Of a stretch of DNA of 64,000 nucleotides, positions 1 to 8,633 are shown piece after piece (within the stretch, counting starts at the first letter, position 1; each line of letters opens with the position of its first letter). Location of the stretch: positions 1-64,000 of the forward strand of contig CAJJAA010000002.1 of NCBI GenBank assembly GCA_905182025.1, written 5' to 3'. A model generated the notes under the pieces. It was not told where the DNA came from, ran no database searches, and was given only the letters and a program-made list of their open reading frames with translations. Position numbers and translations under genes: made by a program. This DNA is from an uncultured OM182 clade bacterium (GTDB taxonomy: Bacteria; Pseudomonadota; Gammaproteobacteria; Pseudomonadales; Azotimanducaceae).

Positions 1-321
1 ATCATCAGCAATCACGCCATCAACCTCGGCGACATATTCCTTTAAAACCGTGCGCTCTCTGAATTGTCGATTCAGTTCAGATACCGCCAATTGGGAAATC
101 CCAAAAACTAACAAGCCGGATGTATCAAGATCTAACCTGTGAACCGCCCGTAGATCGGGGAAATCCACCATCATTCGATTAATGACACTGTCCTTGACGA
201 TACGACCGGGTACCGACAACAACCCCGATGGCTTCGACACCACAAGAATATCGTCATCGAAAAAGAGTACCTCAACGGCTTCGTGGCATTCGGGCGGTAT
301 GTGATGAGTATATTCAACCAT
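1..321 (-). CDS. rluA: RluA-type pseudouridine synthase, 5' part (runs off the window start)
   Basis: The first 107 codons of a gene read leftward off the window edge. The catalytic motif HRLDLDTSGL is present, with the aspartate that attacks uridine, followed by a RQFRERTVLKEYVAEV segment. The N-terminus has the KPSGLLSVPGR stretch typical of the dual-specificity enzyme that modifies U746 of 23S rRNA and U32 of some tRNAs, and there is no S4 domain before it, which fits RluA rather than RluC or RluD. The ATG at 319-321 is the natural start. The 3' half lies outside the window. Assignment to RluA is from remembered family sequence and is fairly secure. Confidence 0.85.
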   Translation of the reverse strand, partial: MVEYTHHIPPECHEAVEVLFFDDDILVVSKPSGLLSVPGRIVKDSVINRMMVDFPDLRAVHRLDLDTSGLLVFGISQLAVSELNRQFRERTVLKEYVAEVDGVIADD

Positions 322-389
322 GATGAAACGTGAATTCGCCTGTGGTGTTACGTATAGTTAACGTACGATTATTGTGACCGAGTATCCAC

Positions 390-1502
390 ATGTCATCTGA
401 CCTCGACAAACTGCACGAAACCATCACTTTGCTAATACCAAGATTGCTAACCTGTATGGAAGCATTTGAACAGGTACAACGCAATCTTCATCCGTCAAGA
501 ATCGCGCCGATGACGGAGTTTATTGCACCCTTTGAAGCAGAGCTAAGGCAAACCCATCAAGAATTCTCCAATTTACAATTTCCCGAAGACTTAAAGCACT
601 TTCAGGAAATGATCAATCAAAGTGTCGTTTACGCACTTCGCGCCTGCGATGGACTCAATAGCGGCGAAGATGATTTTGGTAACGTCATGAAAGCAATGCG
701 CGCCCACGTTAGGGCACAGGAACATATTTATCCGCTTGCGCCAATCCTCTCGCCCGTCAATAAGTACTTCCTCAATGGAGAGGTTCGAGACAATACAGAT
801 CTACTGTTGGCTCTCGCCAAGGGTGCTGATGAAGGTGAACCTGGAAAAGTGGGACTGCTAAGTGCTGACAACGACAGAGAGTCCCGCGGCGGATTTTCCA
901 TGTATGTCCCTGAGAACTTGGACTTATCTCAACCGCATCCGCTCGTCGTTGCGATGCATGGCGGCACAGGTCATGGCGCCGATTTCCTATGGAGCTGGAT
1001 GCGCGAAGCGCGATCCAATGGTTTTATCTTAATGTCACCCACCTCACAACAAGACACCTGGTCTCTTATGGGTGAGGAACATGACAGGGTGCCCCTATTA
1101 AGCATGCTGGATTTTGTGAAGGAAAATTGGAAAATCGATCCAGACCACATGCTAGTTACCGGTATGTCTGATGGCGGAACCTACGCACTCATGGCAGGTT
1201 GCCAGGAAAAATCGCCCTTCACTCACATTGCGCCTTTCTCGGGTGTACTACACCCGGATTTGACCATGACCGGTCAGATTCGACATGCCGCAGGTAAACC
1301 TATCTATCTGGTACACGGCACTGACGACTGGATGTTTCCTTTAGAGACGGCTTACATGGCGCGCCAACAGCTTACCGAGGCGGGCGCAGATTTAACCTTT
1401 AGGGAAATCCAGGGTTTGTCGCATACTTTTGCCCGAACAGAAATCCCTGCACTTCTAAATTGGTTTGATGCGCGGCTCGGCCAAAAATCTGCGTCTGCTT
1501 AA
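390..1502 (+). CDS. Alpha/beta hydrolase (esterase-like) with helical N-terminal region
   Basis: A 370-residue cytosolic hydrolase without a signal peptide. Residues 1 to about 150 look helical and charged and match no domain I know. From about 165 the alpha/beta hydrolase fold begins: oxyanion-hole motif HGG at 190-192, nucleophile in GMSDGG (Ser260), an acid in HGTDD (Asp312 or 313) and a final His345 in LSHTF. The layout resembles phospholipase/carboxylesterase or PHB-depolymerase-like esterases; the substrate is unknown. The next gene, another hydrolase, starts 14 bp downstream on the same strand, so the two are probably co-transcribed. Confidence 0.75.
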   Translation: MSSDLDKLHETITLLIPRLLTCMEAFEQVQRNLHPSRIAPMTEFIAPFEAELRQTHQEFSNLQFPEDLKHFQEMINQSVVYALRACDGLNSGEDDFGNVMKAMRAHVRAQEHIYPLAPILSPVNKYFLNGEVRDNTDLLLALAKGADEGEPGKVGLLSADNDRESRGGFSMYVPENLDLSQPHPLVVAMHGGTGHGADFLWSWMREARSNGFILMSPTSQQDTWSLMGEEHDRVPLLSMLDFVKENWKIDPDHMLVTGMSDGGTYALMAGCQEKSPFTHIAPFSGVLHPDLTMTGQIRHAAGKPIYLVHGTDDWMFPLETAYMARQQLTEAGADLTFREIQGLSHTFARTEIPALLNWFDARLGQKSASA

Positions 1503-1516
1503 AAAGGTATAAAGAG

Positions 1517-2410
1517 GTGACTCACTCAGAAACAGAACTCATTTATGGTCAGTCCGAGGGCCGGCAACTGCGAGCGACTTACTATCAACCTGACGATTTG
1601 AGTCCTGCCTCGAGCCCCAATCAAAATGCTGAACCCTTCTTGATTGACGTTCACGGCGGCGCGTGGAGCTCTGGACATCGCAAAAACGGTCGACTTTATT
1701 GCCGCGCAATGGCAGACCAAGGGTTCTCAATTCTCGCCATTGATTTGTCCGATGGCAGAGTCGCAAAACACCCCGCCGCATCAGCTGACATTAGCGCTGC
1801 CGTTCGCTATACCAAGTTAAACCTGCTGCAAAACGCTTCACAATCTATCGCACTAATCGGCAGTTCCAGTGGTGGGCATCTCGCCTTGTATGCCGGTTTA
1901 CTGCCGAATCATGAGCAACATCGGGGCACAAAGATTCACACCGACAGCGGCTTCCATGCAATGCCAAACATCGATGCTGGCGTCAATGCGGTTGTTGCTC
2001 TTTGGCCCGTCTCGAACCCTCTAGCCCGATATCAATACGTGACAGCCAGAGCCAAAGATCCTATTGAAAGCTGGGGACCGAACTTTACACCCGACCAACT
2101 TATGCTCGGACATCAAGCCTACTTCACCGATGACGCGGCGATGTCAGAAGCGACCATTCAAAACGTGTTAAGTGAGGGTAGATTTGAATCACTACCGAAT
2201 ATCTTTATCGTCCAACCCGCATTAGATTTGAATGTACCGGCGTTTATGAGCCAAACACTCTTAGGGGCCTGTCAACGCGCAGGTGCAAACGTCGCCTATA
2301 AATGTTACGCCGGTGTCGCACACGGATTTGCCCAATTGGAGGGGCCGAAAACAGAGGAATGTATCGCAGACATTATTGGTTTTCTAAGGCAGATCGATAA
2401 ACGTCAATGA
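1517..2410 (+). CDS. Alpha/beta hydrolase, HGGxW esterase/lipase family
   Basis: A 297-residue esterase of the hormone-sensitive-lipase or BD-FAE-like group. HGGAW (46-50) forms the oxyanion hole, GSSSGG carries the nucleophile Ser117, and Asp237 and His269 (in GVAHGF) complete a plausible triad. Translation starts at a GTG (1517) preceded by AAAGAGG. It follows the preceding hydrolase by 14 bp. Substrate unknown; short-chain esters or N-formyl compounds are typical for the fold. No signal peptide. It converges on the cytidylyltransferase-like gene. Confidence 0.75.
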   Translation: MTHSETELIYGQSEGRQLRATYYQPDDLSPASSPNQNAEPFLIDVHGGAWSSGHRKNGRLYCRAMADQGFSILAIDLSDGRVAKHPAASADISAAVRYTKLNLLQNASQSIALIGSSSGGHLALYAGLLPNHEQHRGTKIHTDSGFHAMPNIDAGVNAVVALWPVSNPLARYQYVTARAKDPIESWGPNFTPDQLMLGHQAYFTDDAAMSEATIQNVLSEGRFESLPNIFIVQPALDLNVPAFMSQTLLGACQRAGANVAYKCYAGVAHGFAQLEGPKTEECIADIIGFLRQIDKRQ

Positions 2411-2438
2411 GCCTGTGAGAGGCTACATTGAATCTACG

Positions 2439-2849
2439 TTAGTTTTCTTTTGTACCGTTTACAACTCGCATACGCAGTGACGAACTTGAAAACTCGTGAG
2501 GCCGGCGATTGAAATAGCATTTATCGAAGGATATGTCTCGACCGGTAAATTCCTTGTTTTCATATTCATCACCGAGTATTCGCACATCCCAATCAACTGA
2601 TTTAAGAATTTCCAGAACATCTGCTTCCGTATTGTAAACAACAACCTGGTCTGCATATTTGCAAGCAGACACCTGAATTTGACGCTCAACGATGCTCTGA
2701 ATCGGACTATTCTTAGCTTCTCTGTCCGCAGATGGATCCGATTGTATACAAACGATCAAGTAGTCACAGACGGTTCTTGCCTCCTGCAACATAAGCACAT
2801 GGCCTGCATGAAACAAATCGAATGTGCCAAACGTTATACCCTTCTTCAT
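2439..2849 (-). CDS. Cytidylyltransferase-like nucleotidyltransferase (TagD type)
   Basis: 136 residues, the full length of a single-domain nucleotidyltransferase. GTFDLFHAGH at 8-17 holds the HxGH nucleotide-binding signature; the C-terminal part (SSSSLRMRV) resembles the second conserved motif that binds the triphosphate. The family includes glycerol-3-phosphate cytidylyltransferase, which makes CDP-glycerol. There is no teichoic acid or other polysaccharide gene beside it, so the alcohol-phosphate substrate cannot be named. A good AAGGAG site precedes the ATG. The gene downstream of its promoter side, an alpha/beta hydrolase on the same strand, ends 57 bp before it. Confidence 0.75.
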   Translation of the reverse strand: MKKGITFGTFDLFHAGHVLMLQEARTVCDYLIVCIQSDPSADREAKNSPIQSIVERQIQVSACKYADQVVVYNTEADVLEILKSVDWDVRILGDEYENKEFTGRDISFDKCYFNRRPHEFSSSSLRMRVVNGTKEN

Positions 2850-2906
2850 TAAGTTCTCCTTAACTAAACATGTCCTAAACGGGTCTGCGCTTTTACCAAA
2901 CCTATC

Positions 2907-3779
2907 TTACTCTGCAAAAAAATCTTTCGTAAGTGTCAAAAACTTATCTAGCTGATCATGCTGTACCCAGTGGCCAGCATCGTCCACCGTCACATGTCTC
3001 GCATTCTGGAACACTTTGGTTGGATCTGGCCGTTTTATTTGACCGAACCAGCTCTCTTTACCGCTAACGAGCAACACCGGCGCCTCAATCCTGCCCCAAA
3101 GCTCACGGGATTGTTCAATCGTTATATCGAACGGTGCCATCACATGGGTGTAGTTGTCGAACTTCCAACTGTAACTACCGTCTTCGTTCTGATTACTACC
3201 GTGAATCGTCAAATGTTTGGCTTGATCCATACGTAGATGCTTATTTTCATCGTGCATTCGATTAAATGCGTCATCGAGGCTTTCGTAGCGTTTCGGCAAT
3301 CGGCCTGACATCTTGCGTGTCGATTCAATCCAATTACGCATCCGGATATGCGGCGGATCGGGATTGTAAGCTGAAGGCGGTGCACCAGTGCCCTCTATCA
3401 CAACCATTTTTTTGATATGTTCTGGGTAGATACCCGCATAACGAAGAGCGACACCGCCGCCCAGCGAGTGCGCTATGATGTGTAATGGCGCTAGATTTTG
3501 TTGGTGGATTAACTGCGCCAGGTCATAAATATACTCACTGCTGCTGTAGGCACTACCATTGACCCATTGCGAATCGCCATGACCTCTAAAATCCGGCGCA
3601 ATAATGTGGTATTCATCGCGTAATTCCTGCGCCACCCAATCCCAGTTATGGCAATGGTCTCGATTACCATGAACCAACAGCAAAGGCGGCGCATCAGGAT
3701 TACCCCAATCAAGGTAATGTAACCGCAATCTCTGGGAGTAATAGGAGTGAGAGGTTGGACTCGCTTTTGCCTTTTCCAT
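2907..3779 (-). CDS. Alpha/beta hydrolase, epoxide hydrolase/haloperoxidase-like
   Basis: A 290-residue cytosolic hydrolase. The HGNRD oxyanion segment is at 37-41, the nucleophile elbow is AHSLGG with Ser105, and a late DDAGHW supplies the histidine. A cap region lies between about 130 and 215. A serine nucleophile argues against a true epoxide hydrolase or dehalogenase, which use aspartate, and favours an ester, lactone or C-C bond hydrolase. Substrate unknown. It is upstream of the TagD-like gene on the same strand and may share its transcript. Confidence 0.7.
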   Translation of the reverse strand: MEKAKASPTSHSYYSQRLRLHYLDWGNPDAPPLLLVHGNRDHCHNWDWVAQELRDEYHIIAPDFRGHGDSQWVNGSAYSSSEYIYDLAQLIHQQNLAPLHIIAHSLGGGVALRYAGIYPEHIKKMVVIEGTGAPPSAYNPDPPHIRMRNWIESTRKMSGRLPKRYESLDDAFNRMHDENKHLRMDQAKHLTIHGSNQNEDGSYSWKFDNYTHVMAPFDITIEQSRELWGRIEAPVLLVSGKESWFGQIKRPDPTKVFQNARHVTVDDAGHWVQHDQLDKFLTLTKDFFAE

Positions 3780-3947
3780 GGGTTTTTCGTCTTAGAATAA
3801 AAATCAACTTTCAGAGCGCGAGATTATAGACAGCCTCGTCGGGAATCTCTATTGATTCTCCTCTTGTGCCACTAATATCAATGAACCTGATCTCAGCACC
3901 GTCATCGATGCATTGCACTCAAGGCACCCCACGCAGCGTCGTCAGCT

Positions 3948-3992
3948 ATAATCCCGTGCACAACAATCCCGCACGCAACAATCCCGTCGACA
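3948..3992. repeat. Three tandem copies of an imperfect 15-bp unit
   Basis: Units at 3948-3962, 3963-3977 and 3978-3992 share the core ACAATCCCG followed by a six-base variable tail rich in GCA. A truncated fourth copy (ACAACC) follows. The copies differ at a few bases, so the array is probably old slippage rather than a fresh expansion. No function can be assigned. Confidence 0.7.
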
Positions 3993-4186
3993 ACAACCTA
4001 AACTAGGCAACATTCTGCCGTTGACGGCGACTTGCCTGACAAAGAGCCCTTCTTTCTATTTGTGGATGTTAGGTAGCAGAGACCCGATAAATCTGCGAGT
4101 GGCTATTGATCCGTCGTTTTACTGTTTGATTTCGTAGACAGTGGCACGCTCAGCGTTGCAACAAAAACGTCAAAAAAAAGTTAAAA

Positions 4187-4211
4187 AAAAGAGCACTCAT
4201 CGTGCTCTTTT
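4187..4211 (-). terminator. Intrinsic terminator of the 4252-5433 acyl-CoA dehydrogenase gene
   Basis: A perfect 10-bp stem (AAAAGAGCAC / GTGCTCTTTT) with loop TCATC. On the minus strand it is followed by a long T-rich run interrupted only by AA and lies about 40 bp past the stop codon. This is a strong rho-independent terminator. Confidence 0.85.
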
Positions 4212-4251
4212 CATCGCTGTAAATTACCCGCATTGATTGTTATCGGCGCGT

Positions 4252-5433
4252 CTAATCAGGCAAACCCAAAACGCGCTTAGCAATGATGTTGTACTGAACT
4301 TCAGTTGTACCACCCTCAATCGAATTAGCCTTACTTCGCAGCCAGGCGCGCGTTTGAGTTAATTCGTCTGATTCATAGCCATCACCTTCCCAACCAAGCA
4401 TCTGTGAGCCCATTGCTTTCAGCATGAGTTCGTACTTCGCCATATTCTGCTCTGTTCCATAAAGCTTAAACATCGACGATACAAAGCTAGGCGCCTTAGT
4501 CGATTTAGATTCTTCCTGAGTACGACGAACGGTCAAACCGAAAGCTCTGTCGTTCATGCTGTGGTTTAAAATACCATCACGTAATTCAAGATCAGCAAGC
4601 TTACCGTTTTGCTTACCAACGTAAGTATCAGCCACTTCAGCTAATGTCTTCACTTTCGGACCGCCGCCGCCAATGCCACCGATCATGGTTCGTTCGTATT
4701 GCAATAGCCGCTTCGCCACCGTCCAACCATCGTTGACTGTACCGATGACATTCTTGCGAGACGCACGCACATCCTCGAAGAAAGTTTCACAAAATGGGGA
4801 TAGACCACTGATCAACTTAATGGGCTTAACACTGACACCCGGTGTCGTCATATCGAATAGAATAAACGTAATGCCATTATGCTTCGGCGCTTCAAAATCA
4901 GTTCTTACGAGACAGAAAATCCAATCCGCATTATCTGCGCCGGATGTCCAAACCTTCTGACCATTGATGATGTAATCGTCCCCATCAACAATCGCTTTAG
5001 TCTGCAAACTTGCCAAATCAGAGCCCGAGTTAGGTTCGCTATAGCCCTGACACCACCAAATCTCTCCTGATGATATTTTCGGTAAGTGTTCCGCTTTTTG
5101 ATCGTCAGTGCCGTACTCAAGTAATGCTGGACCAATCATTGAAAGCCCCATACCTACCAACGCAGGCCGCGCGCTGATTCGTCTAAGCTCTTCCTGCAAC
5201 ACGCGACCTTCGTCACTATTTAATTCTGCCCCGCCATACTCCTTCGGCCAAGTTGGCACAGTAAAACCCTTACTGGACATGCGATCCATCCACACTTTAG
5301 TGTCGGGATTCTTGTAGCTTGCACGTCGTCCGCCGCCGGGATACTCATCGGCAGGCATCGGTGTTCTGATTGAAGCTGGACAGTTTTCTTCCAACCAAGT
5401 GCGTGTTTCTTCTCTAAAACTTTCGAGTGACAT
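4252..5433 (-). CDS. Acyl-CoA dehydrogenase
   Basis: A 393-residue flavoprotein that introduces the alpha-beta double bond in an acyl-CoA, passing electrons to ETF. The N-terminal helical domain is followed by the flavin-binding signature GYSEPNSGSDLASL and the second motif INGQKVWTSGA, then the C-terminal helical domain ending in SIEGGTTEVQ, where the Glu is the expected catalytic base. The GGTTE variant and the long Gly-rich loop after YERTM resemble the FadE26-28/ChsE type used for branched or steroid side chains, but substrate is not determined by this. AGAGGA precedes the ATG. A strong terminator closes the unit. Confidence 0.9.
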   Translation of the reverse strand: MSLESFREETRTWLEENCPASIRTPMPADEYPGGGRRASYKNPDTKVWMDRMSSKGFTVPTWPKEYGGAELNSDEGRVLQEELRRISARPALVGMGLSMIGPALLEYGTDDQKAEHLPKISSGEIWWCQGYSEPNSGSDLASLQTKAIVDGDDYIINGQKVWTSGADNADWIFCLVRTDFEAPKHNGITFILFDMTTPGVSVKPIKLISGLSPFCETFFEDVRASRKNVIGTVNDGWTVAKRLLQYERTMIGGIGGGGPKVKTLAEVADTYVGKQNGKLADLELRDGILNHSMNDRAFGLTVRRTQEESKSTKAPSFVSSMFKLYGTEQNMAKYELMLKAMGSQMLGWEGDGYESDELTQTRAWLRSKANSIEGGTTEVQYNIIAKRVLGLPD

Positions 5434-5598
5434 TCTTACTCATTCCTCTTCAAATTATTCGCGTTTCAGTAAACGTCTCTATCGTGCGAAACACTGCAAA
5501 AGACCTCTATAAACGAATCTCTTGGCACAAAGACCTATGGCGCTTAGCCATCGTCGCTTGAAGCCCATGCCCAGCTTAAAGCTCGGCAAAAAACATCG

Positions 5599-6693
5599 CT
5601 ACTCTGGGTCGTATTCAAACAGCGTAATCTCACTATATGTACCTAATCTCATCACAGGCCCCCATGTACCGGTACCTTGAGACACATATTGCCGTGTCTC
5701 CCCGAGGCTGTACATACCTATGATTCTCTCGAATACCCTCTTAACAATGAGATTGAATGGAAATATTTGGCCATTATGGGTGTGGCCACTCAAAATTAAG
5801 TCAATGCCATGCTCCGCAGCCGCCTCAAGCCCTCGTGGCCGATGATACAGCAGGAGTTTAAAGGCACCTGCGTCCAACGCAATATGTTTAAGCTCCTTCT
5901 CCACCTGCAATGGATCTTCCATATCATCGATACCGATAATCTGAATGTCTTTGCGAAAATGCAGTGTGTCAGAGCGTAAAATTTTCACCCCCAAATTATC
6001 AAGCCTCTGAAGGATATCCTCCAAATCTTCGTATTTTTCATGGTTACCAATACAGAAATAGATGGGATAGTCCGCCCGTGCCAATGACTGAAGTTGATCC
6101 TCTGTTATGCCCGGGGCATCAATAAAGTCTCCGGTGATGCACAAAAAATCGGGGTGTAGCCGATTAATTCGAAACATCAGCCGTTCTAGAAAACTCTGGC
6201 TGCGAGAGCCAATGTGCACATCCGTAATTTGAACAAAGCGAACGGGCGCTTGTAAACGTGAGGACGTTAGAGAAATCGTCTTCACTCGCGGCGAAATCGC
6301 AACGATTAGACCAATAAAACTAATGAGCGTCGTCAGGGTGACAACCCAGAGTGCCGCAATATGCGGTGCAATACCGGTGACAAGTAAAACAAATTCAAAA
6401 ACAAGCATCAGCATCAATAACACGGGACTCATACCAAGCCAAAAGTCAGCCGTCTTTCTATAAACAACCGCCAATTTTTTCAAACTGCCCCGTAGCCAAA
6501 ATCTTGCAACAATCTGACTACTTACCAATGGTATCAAAATCATCAACGTCAGCCACAAAGGCAACGAAAGCCAAACGCTCAAGCGCAAAACAGGATAAAC
6601 GAACAACGGCACGTGAAAGGCAAGAAACATCAGAACAAACCAATTGATCTGGCGCCGAACCGGCGTTTGGGGGCTGATTTCTTGATTACTCAT
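5599..6693 (-). CDS. Membrane-anchored metallophosphoesterase (YkuE/YaeI-like)
   Basis: About 364 residues. Four hydrophobic segments occupy roughly the first 140 residues; the calcineurin-like domain follows with the metal-binding motifs DVHIG, GDFIDA, GNHE and SGHTHNGQ. Relatives cleave UDP-2,3-diacylglucosamine or other phosphodiesters at the inner membrane; the substrate here is unknown. I chose the ATG at 6693; an in-frame TTG at 6705 sits closer to the GAGAGGAA site and would add four residues. The acyl-CoA dehydrogenase gene upstream on the same strand ends about 75 bp away, so they may be co-transcribed. Confidence 0.8.
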   Translation of the reverse strand: MSNQEISPQTPVRRQINWFVLMFLAFHVPLFVYPVLRLSVWLSLPLWLTLMILIPLVSSQIVARFWLRGSLKKLAVVYRKTADFWLGMSPVLLMLMLVFEFVLLVTGIAPHIAALWVVTLTTLISFIGLIVAISPRVKTISLTSSRLQAPVRFVQITDVHIGSRSQSFLERLMFRINRLHPDFLCITGDFIDAPGITEDQLQSLARADYPIYFCIGNHEKYEDLEDILQRLDNLGVKILRSDTLHFRKDIQIIGIDDMEDPLQVEKELKHIALDAGAFKLLLYHRPRGLEAAAEHGIDLILSGHTHNGQIFPFNLIVKRVFERIIGMYSLGETRQYVSQGTGTWGPVMRLGTYSEITLFEYDPE

Positions 6694-6768
6694 CGAAGAC
6701 AACAATTCCTCTCATACCTAATGCGATTCTCTGCAAAACCTTCATATTATCTAGAGAACCGACCCAAC

Positions 6769-7890
6769 TCAGACACGGCCCTTGTCCATTTCTAGCCGTC
6801 CCTTAACAAGGTTAATCCTCAACAGATCACTTGCACCCTCAATCAGCCTTAATGACCTTACCTGCCGATATAATGCCTCAAGCGGATGACCTGTCACCAA
6901 TGCTTGACCGCCAACCAATTGCACGCCCATATCGATCACACGACCTGCGGTTTCGGTACAAAAAACTTTCGTCGCAATGGTTTCATTAACCGTATTGCCC
7001 CCATCATCAACTAATCGAGCTGTGCGATACAAAGCACTTCGAGCAACATAAGTTTCAATCCTCATATCGGCATAGCGCAGTCGCACGCCTTCTCTAGCAC
7101 CCAGCGGCGAGCCACTGCGATGAGGCGCTTTTAAGTGGTTCTCTACATAGTCTAAAACAAACAAACACATACCCATGGCCTGAGCAGACACCATCAATCG
7201 CACGTTACCGATATTGCCCAGTGCCCGCGGCATGCCCTCGCCTATTTTGCCGATCACGTTTTCTTTTGAGACCCGTACCTGATCGAACTTCATTGACACA
7301 TGACCGCCACCCTCCATCGAAGAAAACTCACGATCAATCGTGACGCCTGATGCAAGCCTATCGACAGCGACCATCGCTGTTCCCAGCTTGCCTCCATCGG
7401 CATCCTCAACATTAACGAGAATCGACACAAAATCTGCTGTGGCGCCTCCGGTCACATAAGACTTAATGCCGGTAACAAGTAGATCATCCCCATCGACCAC
7501 GGCATAGGTTGGACGAGGCGCTGAATCGGGTTCAGTAAACCCAAATGCACCGCGTTTCTCACCTCGCAACACGGGCTCAAGATAATGGCTTCGCAAGGTT
7601 CCCTCGGCGGCATGCAATACACCCGGACCTGGGCCAAACACGGAAGATGCTAAAGGTGAATTGGTTGCAGCCAGCATCTCACGCAGCATTGTCAATTCCA
7701 AAGCGCTTGCCGGAGAACCACCAAATTCTGCTGGTTGGGTCTTGAAAAAAAAGCCCGCTTGCTTCGACGCTTCTCTCACCCTCTGGTGTTGGCTCGGCAA
7801 CGCATCCTCTGTCAGTTTTAACTGAGCATCGACAAACGCTGCCATCTGCGATTGCACAGCAAGTAACTCCACAGATAAATTATCTGGCAT
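6769..7890 (-). CDS. Acyl-CoA dehydrogenase family protein
   Basis: 373 residues with the three-domain fold: helical N-terminus, flavin motif GFTEPDSAPRP (degenerate compared with TEPxxGSD), beta-domain motif VTGIKSYVTGG, and a C-terminal helical domain ending LRLIEGASDLLRI, whose Glu matches the catalytic base. The loss of the usual GSD after TEP suggests an atypical substrate or a member of the broader acyl-CoA dehydrogenase/oxidase-like group. A clear GAGGAAT site precedes the ATG. It reads toward the metallophosphoesterase gene. Confidence 0.85.
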   Translation of the reverse strand: MPDNLSVELLAVQSQMAAFVDAQLKLTEDALPSQHQRVREASKQAGFFFKTQPAEFGGSPASALELTMLREMLAATNSPLASSVFGPGPGVLHAAEGTLRSHYLEPVLRGEKRGAFGFTEPDSAPRPTYAVVDGDDLLVTGIKSYVTGGATADFVSILVNVEDADGGKLGTAMVAVDRLASGVTIDREFSSMEGGGHVSMKFDQVRVSKENVIGKIGEGMPRALGNIGNVRLMVSAQAMGMCLFVLDYVENHLKAPHRSGSPLGAREGVRLRYADMRIETYVARSALYRTARLVDDGGNTVNETIATKVFCTETAGRVIDMGVQLVGGQALVTGHPLEALYRQVRSLRLIEGASDLLRINLVKGRLEMDKGRV

Positions 7891-8030
7891 GGATTATTCC
7901 TCACGATCTTAAAAGCATAAGACTGTAACAAACTCGAATCAAATGAGCACAATTAATCCCAATCAACCTGACTCAATCAATGATTGCCTTTCTTGCCGTC
8001 CCCAGGTTTATCGCAGAAGCCGCTGGTGAA

Positions 8031-8369
8031 TAATAAGTACGGACACCTCATAGCAGTCCTGTTTACGCAGTATTTTTCCTCTTCGGGCTCGCTAGTACTA
8101 TTCTAATCGGTAAACTTCAGCAAAAGATTAGTACCCGCTCAAGAGCAGCCGTGACATCCGTTGTTGGCTTCGGCGATCGTCTGGGTGCAATCATTTGGTT
8201 TTTGGTGATTGGCATCCTCGCCGAAATCTCTTCTATCTCGACAACTGTGAGCGTCTTTATAGTCTTGATCATCCTTGCCTGCATGATCGGTCTCTGGCTC
8301 GACCGGTCTAGGGTTCAGGCGCCATTTCAAAATCTAACGTCTGGCAAAGACACCACCTTGCTTTTATGA
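8031..8369 (+). pseudogene. Remnant of a membrane transporter C-terminus
   Basis: An open frame reads as two or three hydrophobic helices joined by a KLQQKISTRSR cytoplasmic loop and a GFGDRLGAIIWF segment, ending with a positively charged tail; this is how the last quarter of an MFS carrier looks. Two stop codons (TAA TAA, 8025-8030) lie directly before it, and the same frame upstream from about 7980 reads MIAFLAVPRFIAEAAGE, also transporter-like. There is no room for the other helices. I read this as a decayed gene end. A GTG at 8151 could start a 72-residue peptide, but I see no ribosome site. Confidence 0.45.
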
Positions 8370-8633
8370 CAACAATTGCCGTCCTGCACTACAACGTCAT
8401 TTTTACACATCAAAGTAGTGTCATCTAATCGAGCATTGTCGCCAGCGGTCCCGTTGGAACAGAGGATGAAATTAGCTAACATTTATCGTTCAAATCACTG
8501 TCAAGTGGGCTACCATCAGAAAGCAAAAGTAAAAACAATAATCTCACGCCTCAATTACATTGAATTGAAGGCAGTCGAGACTGACTGCATCTATTTTAAT
8601 GGTCTATTTAGACAACATAACAGGAGAAGAACA
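8370..8633. promoter_or_regulatory. Leader of the glutamate dehydrogenase gene with an inverted repeat
   Basis: 264 bp ahead of gdhA. An inverted repeat GCAGTC-N6-GACTGC lies at 8571-8588, directly before the AT-rich TATTTTAAT at 8592-8600. Its position over a likely promoter suggests an operator, but I cannot fit a good -35 box at the normal distance. The ribosome site CAGGAGAAGAAC immediately precedes the start codon. Confidence 0.3.

Larger units (their letters stand above)
3780..4251. other. Non-coding spacer with a short tandem repeat and a terminator
   Basis: About 470 bp without a convincing gene. It contains the 15-bp repeat at 3948-3992 and the hairpin terminator at 4187-4211. The remaining sequence shows no protein-like frame that I recognise. 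The upstream region of the 3779 hydrolase lies here, so its promoter is presumably in this spacer. Confidence 0.6.

Noticed and set aside
2409-2424. AGCCT-GTGAG-AGGCT hairpin between convergent genes as a terminator
   Set aside because: Stem of only five base pairs and no T-run.
8376-8633. An N-terminal extension of 86 codons ahead of glutamate dehydrogenase
   Set aside because: It is not family-like; the inner ATG at 8634 has a strong ribosome site and gives the normal enzyme length.
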